A stretch of DNA of 64,000 bases, from contig JARYHS010008074.1 in the NCBI GenBank assembly GCA_031002005.1, forward strand, positions 183,730,494 through 183,794,493. The letters run 5' to 3'. Under the pieces are notes generated by a model, which was given only the letters and a program-made list of their open reading frames with translations, was not told the DNA's origin and made no database searches. The stretch comes from Vandiemenella viatica (taxonomy: Eukaryota > Arthropoda > Insecta > Orthoptera > Morabidae). Shown here one piece after another: positions 1 through 10,934 of this stretch (within the stretch, counting starts at the first letter, position 1; every line of letters begins with the position of its first letter). The translations under genes and the position numbers were made by a program.

Positions 1-1860
1 TCAATAAAGAATGGGAAACTATAGCTTCATCAATACTGAAAGCGGCATATGAAGCCACTGGCAAGAAAAAGAAATGAAGAAAAACTTAAAATATGGAATG
101 AAGAAATTGCAGAAGCCATCTAACAAAAGCAAAAATCTTATCTAAAAATGATACAGGATTGAACACTAGAAAATGAATATAAAAGAAGAAGAAATATTGT
201 TAAGACAGTAACAAAGAAGTTGAAACAAGAGTCATGAGATTAATTAATCAGTTCAATAGAAGATGATGTACATGTTAGACAAGAGATGGCTTATAAACTT
301 ATGAAACGTCTTAACAAAGATGAAAAGGAAAGTGCTAACATAACTGTAATTGAAGAAGAGGCATGGATAAAGCACTACAAAAAATTATGGTACAATAGTA
401 ATTATAAAGAGGAAGAAAAGAAAATAGGAATTGACCATATGGATACTAAAGAAATTGACCTTATAGAGATAGAGGAGTTTGATGCAGCACTAAGATCATT
501 TAATAATATAAAAGCTTCTGGACTAGATACAATTAATTTAGAATTGATTAATTATGGGGGAATGATTTTGAAATTTAGATATTTACACTTAATTAATATG
601 TATTGGAAAAAGAGAATCATCCCAGAGGAATGGAGGAAGGTCAAAGTTTTTTCACTGCTTAAGAAAGGAGATAGGAATTCATGTGATAACTGCCAAGGAA
701 TTAGCTTATTAAATACGGGCTACAAAATATTTGCAAAAATGATAAATAACAGGCTCAAATTAATAGCAGATGCTCTCTTATCAGAAGAACAATGTGGGTT
801 TAGAAAAGGAAGATCTTGCATAGATAATATGTTCTGCCTTAAACAACTAATGGAAAAGAGAATTTAATTTAAAGACTTTCATTGCTTTTATAGATTATGA
901 AAAGGCGTTCGATAAAATAAATAGACAAAAACTGTGGGAATTAATGCAAAGAAATTGATATCCAGAGCATTTAATACAAGTTATTTGAGATGTGTATAGC
1001 AGGACACAAATCATATTAGACCTAGGAAATAAACTTACAGAAGAAATAGCAATTAACCAAGGAGTGCGGCAAGGCTGTAGCCTGTTTCCAACACTCTTCA
1101 ATATATATATAAATGACTTAGTTAGGAAATGGAAAGAAAATGTCCATCCTGGTATAAAAATAAGCAATAACACTTATATAAACACTATGTTGTTTGCAGA
1201 TGACCAATTTATCCTCCAGGAAAATGAAGATGGACTTCAAAAAGCAATTCATATACTAAACATTATCAATAAAGATTACAGTCTGCAGTTGTCTCATGCA
1301 AAAATGAAAGTTATTGCATGGCAGGGGAAGTACCCTATCAGAGTTAAAATAGTGGTAGACAATCAGCCAATAGAACAAGTCTCCAGCTTTACTTATCTCA
1401 GATGTGAATTACCTTTTAATGAGGATAACGAGGTGAAGAAGAAACTTCACCGATTTCAGTAAATGTGTGGAACAATTCGACGAACACTAAAAGGTAAAGC
1501 ACGAGAGGCGACGCTATATGGCAGTGAAACATGGGTAAATAAAACCCAATACAAAAACAAAATTCAATCATCTGAAATGAAGTTTTTAAGGTCCGTAAAA
1601 GGGTATTCCCTAAATGATAGGAGGAGGAATGCGGAAATAAGGGAACAACTGAATATCTCCCTGCTAAATGATAGAATTACCCAACAAAGGGATGACTGGA
1701 AGAACCACGTCCTAAGGATGAGAAATGACAGTTTCCTAAGCTTGCGCTGGAGTACCATCCCACAGGCAGAAGGGACATTAGAAGACCTTGGAAGAGAGGG
1801 TCGGAAGACCGAGGTCTGAACAGGCTTTTGGCCTATCCATGAAGAGGAAGTAAGGATATA
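1..1860 (+). mobile_element. LINE-A non-LTR retrotransposon, 3' part
   Basis: This is the 3' two-thirds of a non-LTR retrotransposon whose 5' end lies left of the window. The sequence from 1 to 285 matches the linker before the reverse transcriptase, with stops. The reverse transcriptase and C-terminal region follow to about 1819. The same family recurs on the minus strand at 4665-5095, 9223-10934 and 13738-13990, which together form one interrupted copy. The clade is not certain; the C-terminal block with a LYGSETW motif is typical of RTE-like and related arthropod LINEs. A Helitron fossil begins directly after it. Confidence 0.85.
286..1819 (+). pseudogene. LINE-A reverse transcriptase, frameshifted
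   Basis: The first frame (286-867) carries the fingers of a reverse transcriptase, including a GISLLNTGYKI block and EEQCGFRKGRS. The frame then breaks, and IDYEKAFDKINRQ is read near 890-930. A second frame (992-1462) carries GVRQGC and the catalytic FADD at 1193-1204, so the catalytic aspartates are intact. A stop at 1460-1462 (TAA after LHRFQ) is followed by a third segment to 1819 with LYGSETW and a FLRSVKGYSLND block. The product would copy LINE RNA at a nicked target. At least two frame breaks make it non-functional. Confidence 0.85.
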
Positions 1861-1869
1861 CATGTTTGC

Positions 1870-1952
1870 TATCTCTGAAATTGCTCTAACAAATTGGATG
1901 AAATTTCATGTTTAGATCTAAATAGGTGTCTTCCCTGAAAAATGCGATTTTA

Positions 1953-1985
<33 letters not shown>

Positions 1986-2756
1986 TGTTTGGTATCTTGT
2001 AAAAGGCTTTAAAGCCATCTTATCTCATAGATATTTCAGGTACCAGAAAACCTACTGATAGTTTCTCTTTGCCTAGAGCAATGAACTCATATATCTTTAA
2101 ATGAACAATTTTTGTGTACTAGCTGACTTGTGCGAATAGTATCGTAATCAGTCACCGAATGGTATAATAATAATGTGGAAATGAGTAAATGCAAGTATTT
2201 ATTAATGAAAGGTATTTTATTTTGAAGAATAGTAATAAATATCAGTCTTATCATAAAGAGTCATTATCATTAAATACTTCATGTTCAATTGTAAAACATA
2301 TAAAAAGTAAATATGTAAAAAATAGATATTGGCTTTGGCAGATGTGATTTTTTTAAACTTCTTTACTATATGAAACATTACATAACTTAGCAGGTATAAT
2401 GTGATCATCGTTTACTTTTTGACTGATGTGTTTTTAACACTAAGATAAATATTAATGAATCTATGACTTTGTAAAAAAAGCCAGTACAGGTGTCCACATA
2501 AAAAAATTTGTAGCATGATTTTATTAAAAAAAAAAGAGAGAGAGAGAGAGAGCAATGCTTAATTAAATATTTGGTATTACAGAAATAGCTGTAACCTCAT
2601 CTCATAGGTTAGAGGAAGGAGTTGTGAGCTTCAAAATGCCTAGGAAGCCTTTAAGAAAAAATTTAACTTTAATCAAACTTCACACAAAATCTGGCAAATT
2701 GAACACAAATCAATAGATGCTAAGCGAAGATCGGTCTCCCAGGTACTACATTCTGA
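1870..2756 (-). mobile_element. Helitron-derived fossil, copy 1
   Basis: This repeat is homologous, segment by segment, to copy 2 (5096-5512 and 8594-9222) and copy 3 (43690-44089 and 48645-49520). On the minus strand the stretch near 2450-2370 reads FINIYLSVKN, the end of the helicase open frame that is better preserved in copy 3. Similar short modules occur at both ends (near 1890-2080 and 2560-2640), each with a 'catctcatagg' core. The copy is internally deleted and contains an A-rich tract at about 1955-1982 and a GA microsatellite at 2535-2552. Confidence 0.6.
2535..2552. repeat. (GA)n microsatellite
   Basis: Nine GA repeats follow a poly-A run inside Helitron fossil copy 1. Confidence 0.9.
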
Positions 2757-3235
2757 AACATCCTCTACTTCCAATAGTGTAGAGCTAGATTATCAAAAAG
2801 GTGTTGAACAAACATTTTTAATAATATTCATGGGTAGCAAATAAAAGTTGGCAAACTGCCAAGTCTGAAAAGTTTTTATAGCTATATTAATTCCACAATT
2901 TGTAAAGCTTTCAGCAAAAAAAAACATGGAAAAATCTAACTCCTCTTTATTTAAAAACTAGTAATCTGAAAATTCTTTCATAATTTACCATGATACAACA
3001 ATACCAAGTGTGTACCAAGGATCTGAACTTGGGGAAGGGAGGAGAAGCAGCTCGTATCGACTGAATACCAGATGATTGAAAAAGTGCCATTGTAGCAACA
3101 TCAATTGGTGTTTCAGCTTTTGCAGGTCGTCCAGAACATTTTATTTATTACTTGATGGCTGCTCCAAGTTTCTTCCTACATCACTTGTCTGCTATTAACT
3201 TCATTTGCCTCTGCACACAGAAGTACCACTCCATT
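2757..3235. other. Unassigned AT-rich stretch
   Basis: No open frame, repeat end or RNA gene is recognisable between the Helitron fossil and the LINE-B fossil. Confidence 0.5.
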
Positions 3236-4440
3236 TAGGTGGGGATACAAACAGGGTTGGGAATTACAAACCTATTAGTTTGATGACAGTGACAGGTAAT
3301 TTGATTGGAAACTACACGTGCAATTACTTCAGGAATTTCTGTGACAATTAATAGTTGTTTGTAAATTAGCAACAGAGGTGAACAAGAGATTACTCATATA
3401 AATCTAAGTTATTGGGTATGTACAAGTATTTTGGATGAAATGCACTTTGAAAATCAGTTTGAAAGTGTAGCTCTGGATCTCTCCAAGGAAATTGACAGAG
3501 TGAGCCATAGTATGATGGTAAATAAAGTGAAAACCATTAAAGTGAATCAAAAAATGAAATGCTGGAATTTTAAGAGCTAGTGTGGGAAACAATATCAATG
3601 TATCTTCAAAGTAGCTGGAAGTATGAACAGGAATGCCACAGGTAATGTACTGGGGCCACTGATGTTCATTATTGTAAAGAATGATTGATGATTTACAGTC
3701 AGAAGTTATGTTGTTTGTGGATAACATAATGTTGTATAATGTGATTAAAATGAGACAGCATTGTGAGCGGCTACAGAAAGATCTGGCTATGATACTTAAT
3801 TGGGCAGGTCATCATGGAACTTTCTGGTATTTAAAATCAATTTATTAGAAGATACGCAGATGAAAAATTAAAAGTTTTGTATAATTATAAGGGAGAGGAG
3901 GAATTGCTTGTTTAAGGCATTAATTGTTAATATGTTGGCATATCATTTGATGATAAACTCCAATTGGCAGATAATAGAGAGAGGTTTGAAAGTTTCTGCA
4001 TCTGTTGGAGACAGCGGGGAGTAATATACTAGACATTTGAGGAAAATAGGATAGACTCTTGAGTAAGGTGGGGTAAAATGTGACTCAAATTGTTGGTATC
4101 GTATACAGAAGTTGGAGGGGATGCAAAGCAAGGGTAGCTTGATTAGTGCGTGAAAATTACTGAGGGACACAATTGGCAACTGATGCAGTAAATGAGCTGA
4201 GCTGGTAGACAGGAGGTAGGAGAAACAACTGCCAGTAACAAATAAGGCATACATTAGCAGTAAGTCCTAGATGGATGTCGGAAAAGAAATTTGTTGAAAG
4301 GAAGATGGCATGAACATAGAATAGCCGTTGAGGAGTATGAATGTTTCCATTTGTAGACGAGGAAGTTATCATGGGATGAGATGGAGAAGTTACCTCAAAC
4401 ATTGATAGAAATTCAATTAAAAATTTGTGTAATACAAAAG
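3236..4440 (+). mobile_element. LINE-B (CR1/Jockey-like) fossil
   Basis: Scattered reverse transcriptase blocks are readable on the plus strand in shifting frames: NRVGNYKPISL near 3255, LDLSKEID near 3475 followed by MMVNKVKTIKV, a GVPQG-like block near 3630 and LFVDNIMLYN near 3712 (the LFADDIMLY catalytic block with A to V and D to N changes). The same blocks occur in order and in better condition in the minus-strand LINE-B at 10935-13737, so the family assignment rests on a comparison within this window. Many stops show an old copy. The 3' limit near 4440 is approximate. Confidence 0.7.
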
Positions 4441-4664
4441 TAAATCTGTGTTGGAGTTTATGGCAGTCATATTCCTCATCCAGTTAATTAGACGAAACTG
4501 CGAAAGATAGAAGAGGGAAAACAACCTATCTTGGCTCCTACATAACTAACGTTTTTTAACGAAAATATCATGGTATTTGTGTTATTGTGTTCATCTGGCC
4601 CTCCTTATTTTCATCCAATTAATTAGAAATAATAAAAAATTAATTCTTACTTTTTTACTTCTTC

Positions 4665-5095
4665 TTAAAGATTAGGCCAAAAGCCTGTTCTGACCTCAGT
4701 TTTCTAACAATCTCTTCATGTGTCTACAAGTATCCCTTCTTCCTGTAGGATGTTATTGCAGGACAAGCTTGGGAAATCTGTATTTACCCTTCTTTAGAAT
4801 GTAGTCATTCCAATTTTATCTTTATGGAAAATTCTATCATTCAGGGAGGATATATTCAGTTGTTGCCTTATTTCTTAATTCCTTTTTTTTATCATTCAGA
4901 GTGTATCCTTTTACTGATTTTAGAAACTTTATTTTGGGTGATTGAATTTTACTATCATAATTTATTTTCCTGTGTTTCATTGACATATATCATAGTAGGC
5001 ACTGCCATAAAATTCGTGTTGGATCTCCTCTCGGTCTTTACCTTTCATTGTTTGTTGTATTGAAAGTAATGAAACTTGTTCTTTACTCTATTATC
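4665..5095 (-). mobile_element. LINE-A 3' segment (interrupted copy)
   Basis: On the minus strand, KDNRVKNKFHYFQ (near 5090) matches EDNEVKKKLHRFQ of the plus-strand LINE-A, and KFLKSVKGYTLND with QQLNISSLNDRI (near 4890-4780) matches its C-terminal block. The 3' tail ends near 4665 with the same 'aacaggcttttggcctaat' type sequence as 1815-1845. The coding sequence resumes at 9223 on the far side of the Helitron insertion, at the homologous codon, so the two pieces are one element split by a later insertion. Confidence 0.8.
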
Positions 5096-5512
5096 TTTAG
5101 TACAAGGCTGACCAATCTTGGCTCTGCATCTTTTGATTTCGTTTCATTATGCAAGATTTTGAGTAAATTATGATTAAACATTTTTCTTGAAGGCTTTCTA
5201 AGCATTATGAAGTGCACAGTTACTAACATCAGTAGACTTACTGGTACCCTGGTACCTCAAACTTCTATGAGGTGAAGTTAGAGCTGTTTCTGATATACCG
5301 AATATAAGAATGGCTCTTTTTTTTTGAAAAGCAAAATGTTATCTACAGATGAAAATTTCATCCAAATTACTAGAGCCATTTCTGAGACCATCTAGTTTAC
5401 CACCTCATAAAATGCTTTTAAAGTAAAATCCTATTATTATGTTAAATAGAAATCTTAATGGTAAACAGGGATTAATTAATAATGCAAGATTAGTGGTAAT
5501 TCACTTAGGCGA
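5096..5512 (+). mobile_element. Helitron-derived fossil, copy 2, 5' segment
   Basis: The segment starts where LINE-A homology stops and aligns with the right part of copy 3 (rc of about 49080-49520). On the plus strand at 5390-5500 it reads SLPPHKMLLK and IIMLNRNLNGKQGL then ARLVVIH, which corresponds to the GLPPHKL..MLLRN...GLCNGTRLVV region of Helitron helicases. It is broken off at 5512 by the LTR-like insertion; the rest of the copy continues at 8594. Confidence 0.65.
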
Positions 5513-7175
5513 TGTAAGCACCTTAGAATTTAGGTAAATTCTAGTTTTCATAGCTATAGAGTATAAGGGAGGGAGTAAGATTGTCAGTAAACATTAAATT
5601 GTTCAGTTTGCAACTACAGGATATGAGAGAAACGTTTCATGCAGAAGCCGATACTGCAAGCCAACTCAATAAATAAACCGATTTAAAAACAGTCCCTCAA
5701 CCCTCAACACAAAATACAAGCTCTAAATAAACAATTCATAATAGTAAATAACTTTTAAACTAACCTGAAATATTGTTATCAAATTTGTAAATAGTCGATT
5801 TTTGTTACGTGATAATTTCACTAATTCTTCATACTTTTCTAAGCAGTAAAGTAATTTTATAATAATAATAATCTGAAAGGAACTTAAATTCGCTAAAATT
5901 CTATAGTTTCTGACCATGTAAATAAAGAAAATAGAATTTTAAACACTTCATTGAGCACACTTGCATTTTCAACATTTTTAATCATATGTTTTCAATAATT
6001 TCCTAAACTCAAAAGTAAATTTCCTGAAAGAACGAAAAATCTAGTATAACATATTAAAATTTTAAAACATTTTACATAGTAGATTTTAAATAAATTTTAT
6101 AGTAATTATGTCGTAAACAGAAACGTGGTAGTATCCAAAATTTATTTCCAATTAAACCAGACCATCTCTGTAAATAAAACAACTTTTAAAACGTGTAACT
6201 AAATAAGAGAAAAATTCAGATAACATCACTTTTTTGATATAAACAACACTTTAATAATTATTAAATAGAAACAGGTTTTTCTTTTATGGCGGCTTGGTGA
6301 TACCAAGCCAAATTTTTGACAAACTAATAACTTTGCTATTACACCACCGATAATAATAAAAATTACACCATTGAAATTAGGAGCAAATGTAGAACATAAT
6401 GACACTAACTTTTTAACGATAATTTGTAATTCAGCAGGGTCGACTAAAAAGCTGCATAAGTAACATACGCTTCGGGGAATTACCAACGGTTTTTCGGAAA
6501 CTTTTTATCAATGTGCTTACACAGTTAATTCATTCACAAGATAGCTAATCATTTGAGAATTTTTGCTAAAAACCTTTTATAAACCTTGAAGGCCAGGCTA
6601 CACATGGTTAAATTTTGAACACATTCTATAATCACATTTTTCCACACTATTTTTGGTAAGCGGCATAACATTTTGATCCTGCAGCTGGGGGTAAATAGGT
6701 AGATGCCCTGGCCGTCTCGTGATCTTTAATCCAGGAACGTTGTGCGTAGTGAACCTGCGCTGGTTGTAAGGACAAAGACCGATACCGTGGTTTAGTATCG
6801 CCTAAGTGCCTTAACTTACACTCTTGATAGCAACTCACTGTTCGATGAAAACTTACGGAATATTTTAATTTAGTTTGACCATGTTGCCTGGATAGTTCAA
6901 CTGGAATGCTACAGGTCGCCACAATATTTGTTAACCCACAAATATTGAAAGGGTTATCAGTTAACTACTAAATCAGAACAGTCTACTTTTCTTAAGTTCT
7001 TCAAATTTATTCAAATAAAATCAAAAGTTCAAAACAGCATTCCAAAAGTTGATTGGGCTAATCGAACATTCATTTCCAAAAGTTGCACGTTGTGGAGAGA
7101 AGCTTAACCGACCTAATCCCTTTAGTAAATTTAAAAGTTCATGTTAGTTACTATGTAACACGACACGATCCAACA

Positions 7176-7210
7176 TGGTTGAACTCGCCAGCGTGGCGAG
7201 TTACAACCAG
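7176..7210. repeat. Strong hairpin/palindrome
   Basis: AACTCGCCA (7182-7190) and TGGCGAGTT (7194-7202) are perfect inverted repeats around a GCG loop. The pairing extends outward through TGGTTG and CAACCA with one bulged A, giving arms of about 15 bp inside the CpG-rich part of the LTR-like insertion. Confidence 0.8.
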
Positions 7211-7217
7211 CGCGACG

Positions 7218-7290
7218 AAAGACAGACCGAAACAGACGCCAGGCAGGAACAGACGACTGGCAGGAACAGACCGCGGACGGGAACAGACAA
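7218..7290 (+). repeat. Short minisatellite, about 17-18 bp period
   Basis: Diverged tandem units of the type 'ggcaggaacagac' repeat three to four times, next to the TATA-like and CRE sequences. They may be enhancer-like repeats of an LTR promoter. Confidence 0.55.
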
Positions 7291-7309
7291 ACCATAGTGG
7301 CGGCAGGGT

Positions 7310-7345
7310 CTTTTTTATAGAAACGGCTAGAACCAGTGACGTCAG
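7310..7345 (+). promoter_or_regulatory. TATA-like box plus CRE
   Basis: TTTTTTATAG is followed about 20 bp later by GTGACGTCAGC, a perfect cAMP response element. They sit in the only GC-rich part of the LTR-like insertion. A promoter role is inferred from motifs only. Confidence 0.35.
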
Positions 7346-8593
7346 CAACTGTATCACATCTTTTTGCTTCTGCGTAGCTCAAAGTATGTGTAATTTATTT
7401 GACGATCCCGGCTATTAAAAATGTTTAAACTTTGACAGTATCTGGACTTATCTACTAGAAGTCCAACGGCAGTCTCTTGAGAAATTTAGAGTAATTAATT
7501 TTAAAGTTTTAGCTGTTTAAGACTCCGCTTAGTGATACATTCAAATTTGGGTAAAATCCCTAAGTGTTCTAGAATTTTACGCGCATGTACAACAATCCGC
7601 GACAATCTATTTTACAAAAACTTAATTTCCGGACAAATGCTTAAACTTTTTATGGAAACTCATATATGTATGAAATCGTTTTGATTAGGGCTATCCACTG
7701 ATGTAATTTTTAATTTAATATCTCTTTAAATAAAAAAGCTTATTTTTTTCTCTCAATTAAAATCACTAATTAAACTTTCCTGAATTACTTAATTTTATTG
7801 CCAAAATATCGGGGATAGTGCTGACTACAGCTGGTGATAAAAGTTCGGTTGTAGCTTTACGGGATTTAGAGATATTGCAAATCTTAGGATTCTTACTTTT
7901 ATGATCGCGTGTTTCAAAACTTGAACAAAGCGGAATATCTCTTAAACCAAACGTTTCCCCGATATGATAATTACACTTTAAAATGATTTATATGGCAAGT
8001 TGTTACTGTGAGCAAGATTACAGGGAAATTACTTAAAAGTTGAAAACTGTACTTCTCGAAATTTCTAAGTCCCGCCTAAGCAAAACTAGAATTTGCCAAA
8101 ATTCTATGGTTCTTACATGGTATGTTTCGTGTGTGTGTCGGTTAGACCAAGTAATAGCCGGAAACCGTTGACGTTCCACCATGCTGAATTTTCTAACCAG
8201 TGACTTACCTTAATAATGACTATGAACTTATAAATTTTCTAGTGGGGCTAGGTCGGTAAATTCTTCCTCTTCATAATCTGCAATTTTTTGGAAACATGTA
8301 GTTCAATCGCCTACTCAACTGTAAATGCAAATTTTCAAAATGTGACTTTGTAATAAACTCCAAATTTTTCTTCAAGTGGATTTTTATGTACTTTTGTAAT
8401 GAACAGAAACCTTTCCTCAGCTTTTGGTTCAAATAAACTTTGGCTGTTAAGCTTTACAGTTGAATATCAAGGGAGCTACATGGCCATTTAAAAAATTATT
8501 AAGGCATATTCAGAGAACCTTTTAACAAGTTAAGTTTCAGTTAAGGTGCCTAAACCTATACTTCACCCCGGTATACTGGTTTAAGTCCTTACA

Positions 8594-9222
8594 TCGAGTA
8601 CATCATCAGTGCTAAATTCATTCACTCTGATAAAACTAAGCTCATACCTCGCATTAGCATCACACCTTCTGATATTGTTTTGAAAGAAGTTTTGTCAAGT
8701 AAGGAAGATTGAAAAAATGACATTTGACAAAGCCAATATTTTTTAAATATCTACTTTTAAAATGTTTTAAATCAAACATGTAGTATTTAATGATGATAAC
8801 ATTTTACAGTAAAAGTTGTATTTATTACTACTCTTTAAAATAAAATACTTTTCATTAATAAATATTTGCATTTACTTATTTCCTCGTATCACCATTTGGT
8901 GACTAACCACAATACTGCACAAAAGATTCGCAGCGGCCAGCTAGTATATTGCAGTTTTTCGTTTAAGAATAGAAGAGCTCCTCGCATAAACCAAAGAGAA
9001 ACTTATCTAACATCAGTACCTGAAACCTCTACAAGATGGTGTTAGAGCCGCCCAAACACAAGAATGTCATTTTTTGTTGTAAAATCACATTTTTGCAGGG
9101 AAGACACCTTTTTAGGAAAACTTAAAAAGCAAAACGTTATGTAAATATGAAATTTCAACCAAATTGTTAGAGCCGTTTCCAGGATTCCAAATATATAATA
9201 TGCAAGAATTACTCGTTTAAAG
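8594..9222 (+). mobile_element. Helitron-derived fossil, copy 2, 3' segment
   Basis: This continues copy 2 after the LTR-like insertion. It aligns with the reverse complement of 48645-49075 and 43690-44089 (copy 3), including the 'gtaaatgcaagtatttatt' block near 8860 (reverse strand). It ends with 'ctcgtttaaagatataaga' exactly where LINE-A homology resumes, so the end is fixed by the host sequence. A CTAG at 8941-8944 is internal to the repeat, not its terminus. Confidence 0.6.
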
Positions 9223-10934
9223 ATATAAGATGATTGAAGGATAGTTCACAGGAGAGATAGGTAAAGCTTGTTCTGTTGGTTGATTGTCAGTTACTATTTT
9301 GACTTATATGATATTTTCCTTATGATGCCATAACATTTGTTTTTTTCCCTGGACAACAGCAGATTATAATTTTTATTAATAATGTTTAATATATGTATTG
9401 ATTTTTTGATTTTCCTTCCTTTTCCTTACTTATTTATTAAAGAGCGTTGAAGAGAGACTACAACCTTGTCACACTCCTTGGTTATTTGTTATCTCCTTTG
9501 AAATTTTATATCCCAGATATAATTCAATTTGTGTCCTTTTATATATATCCTGCATAACTTGTTAAAATGTTTTGGCTATCCATTCTTATTTTCTGTTCTT
9601 GATTCCTATTTACTTTATCAAATGTCTTTTCATAATCTTCAAATGCATTGTAAATATTTAAGTTATATTATCTTTTCTTCTCCAGTATCTGTTTGATGCA
9701 AAATATGTTATCCATACAGGATATAAATCCTCATTGTTCTTCTTATAGAAAAGCATGTGTTATTACTTTGAGCCTGTTGTTTATAATTTTTTTGCATATA
9801 TTTTATTTACGGTATTTAACAAACAAATTTATCAATAGTTATCAAGTGAATTTCTATCTCATGAAATAATTTCATCCTTCGACTATTCTTCCTAGATGAT
9901 TCTCCTTTTTCATCAATTGTTAAGTGTAAGTATCTGAATTTAATAATCATTCTCCCATATATAATAAAGTCTAAGTTAATTTTTTCTAGCCCAGAAGCTT
10001 TTCTAGTTTTGAATTATCTTAATGCTGAATTGATTTCTCTAAGTCTATAAGATTGATTACTTTAATATCAGTATGATCTACACCTACATTCTCTTCTTTC
10101 TCTTCATGATTACTATCATACCGTAATTTTTATAGTGTTTCTTCTACTGTTACATTTATGTTAGCAGTTTCCCTTACATGTTTTTTTTTAGATGTTTCAT
10201 ACCGTAAACTTATAAGCCATCTCTTATCTACCATGTACATTAATTTCTACTGAACTTGTTAATCTGTCCCATGATTCATGTTTTACCTTCTTTGTTATTA
10301 TCTTAACAATATTTCTTCTTCTTTTACACTCATTCACATTTTCTGGGTTTTAATCTTGTATCATTTTTAGATAAGACCTTTGCTTTTATTTAACAGCTTC
10401 TGCGACTTCTTCATTCCAAATCATAAGTCCAATTTTTAAAATTTCTTTTTCTTTCCAATGGCTTCATCTGTTGCTTTCAGTATTGATGAAGTTATGATTT
10501 CCCAATCTTTGTTGACATCATTATTGGATTTTGCAGTAAGCATTATTGTAATTGGCTTTGATATATTTTTTTACATTTTTGTTTAACTTTTTTAGCAAGT
10601 ATTCTGATTTTTTAGATATCAAGATGATAATCTGAATATATCTCTCTGCCTCTATGTACTCTGGTGTCTACAACATCTGGACTGAATTTTTTATTGACCA
10701 TTACATAGTCAGTAATAGATCGTTGTCCTCTTGCTGTCCATGTAAACTTATAGATATCCTTTTTTGCAAATAATAAATTCATGATATTTAATTGGCTGAA
10801 GGATGGAAATTCTTTCAATAATCTACCTTTTCATTCAAGCTTTATTTACCATTATAATATATGGGATTGGACAATTTCTTACTTGAGCATTATTAGTAAA
10901 TCGCTTTAACTAATTTTATCTATTATAGCTTGAT
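9223..10934 (-). mobile_element. LINE-A middle segment (endonuclease end to RT)
   Basis: On the minus strand, reading down from 10870, the endonuclease end (KFTWTARGQRSITDYVM; clean frame 10612-10818) is followed by the linker region that matches window positions 1-250, then RT blocks (CMDNIFCIKQILEK near 9700, DYEKTFDKVNRN near 9620), and ends with FTYLSCELSFN at about 9230. The next codons of the family (DNRVKNK) are found at 5090, across the Helitron. Numerous stops show decay. Confidence 0.8.

Larger units (their letters stand above)
5513..8593 (+). mobile_element. 3.08-kb LTR-like insertion (candidate solo LTR)
   Basis: The boundaries come from comparison: copy 3 of the Helitron fossil is continuous across this point, while copy 2 is split here. 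The insertion begins TGTAAG and ends CTTACA, so it has TG...CA ends with a 6-bp inverted repeat. It is flanked by GCGA (5509-5512) and TCGA (8594-8597), a 4-bp target duplication with one mismatch. It has no convincing long open frame. A CpG-richer stretch at 7150-7345 contains a TATA-like TTTTTTATAG near 7310 and a perfect CRE (TGACGTCA, about 7337-7344), and an AATAAA lies near 8430. A very long solo LTR read on the plus strand fits best; a non-autonomous DNA element is the alternative. Confidence 0.5.

Noticed and set aside
7083..7418. 111-codon ORF upstream of the phospholipase gene as its first exon
   Set aside because: No signal peptide, no donor in the required phase, and it lies in the LTR-like insertion.
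8941..8944. CTAG as the Helitron 3' terminus
   Set aside because: All three copies continue with shared sequence for about 300 bp beyond it, and LINE-A homology places the true end near 9222.
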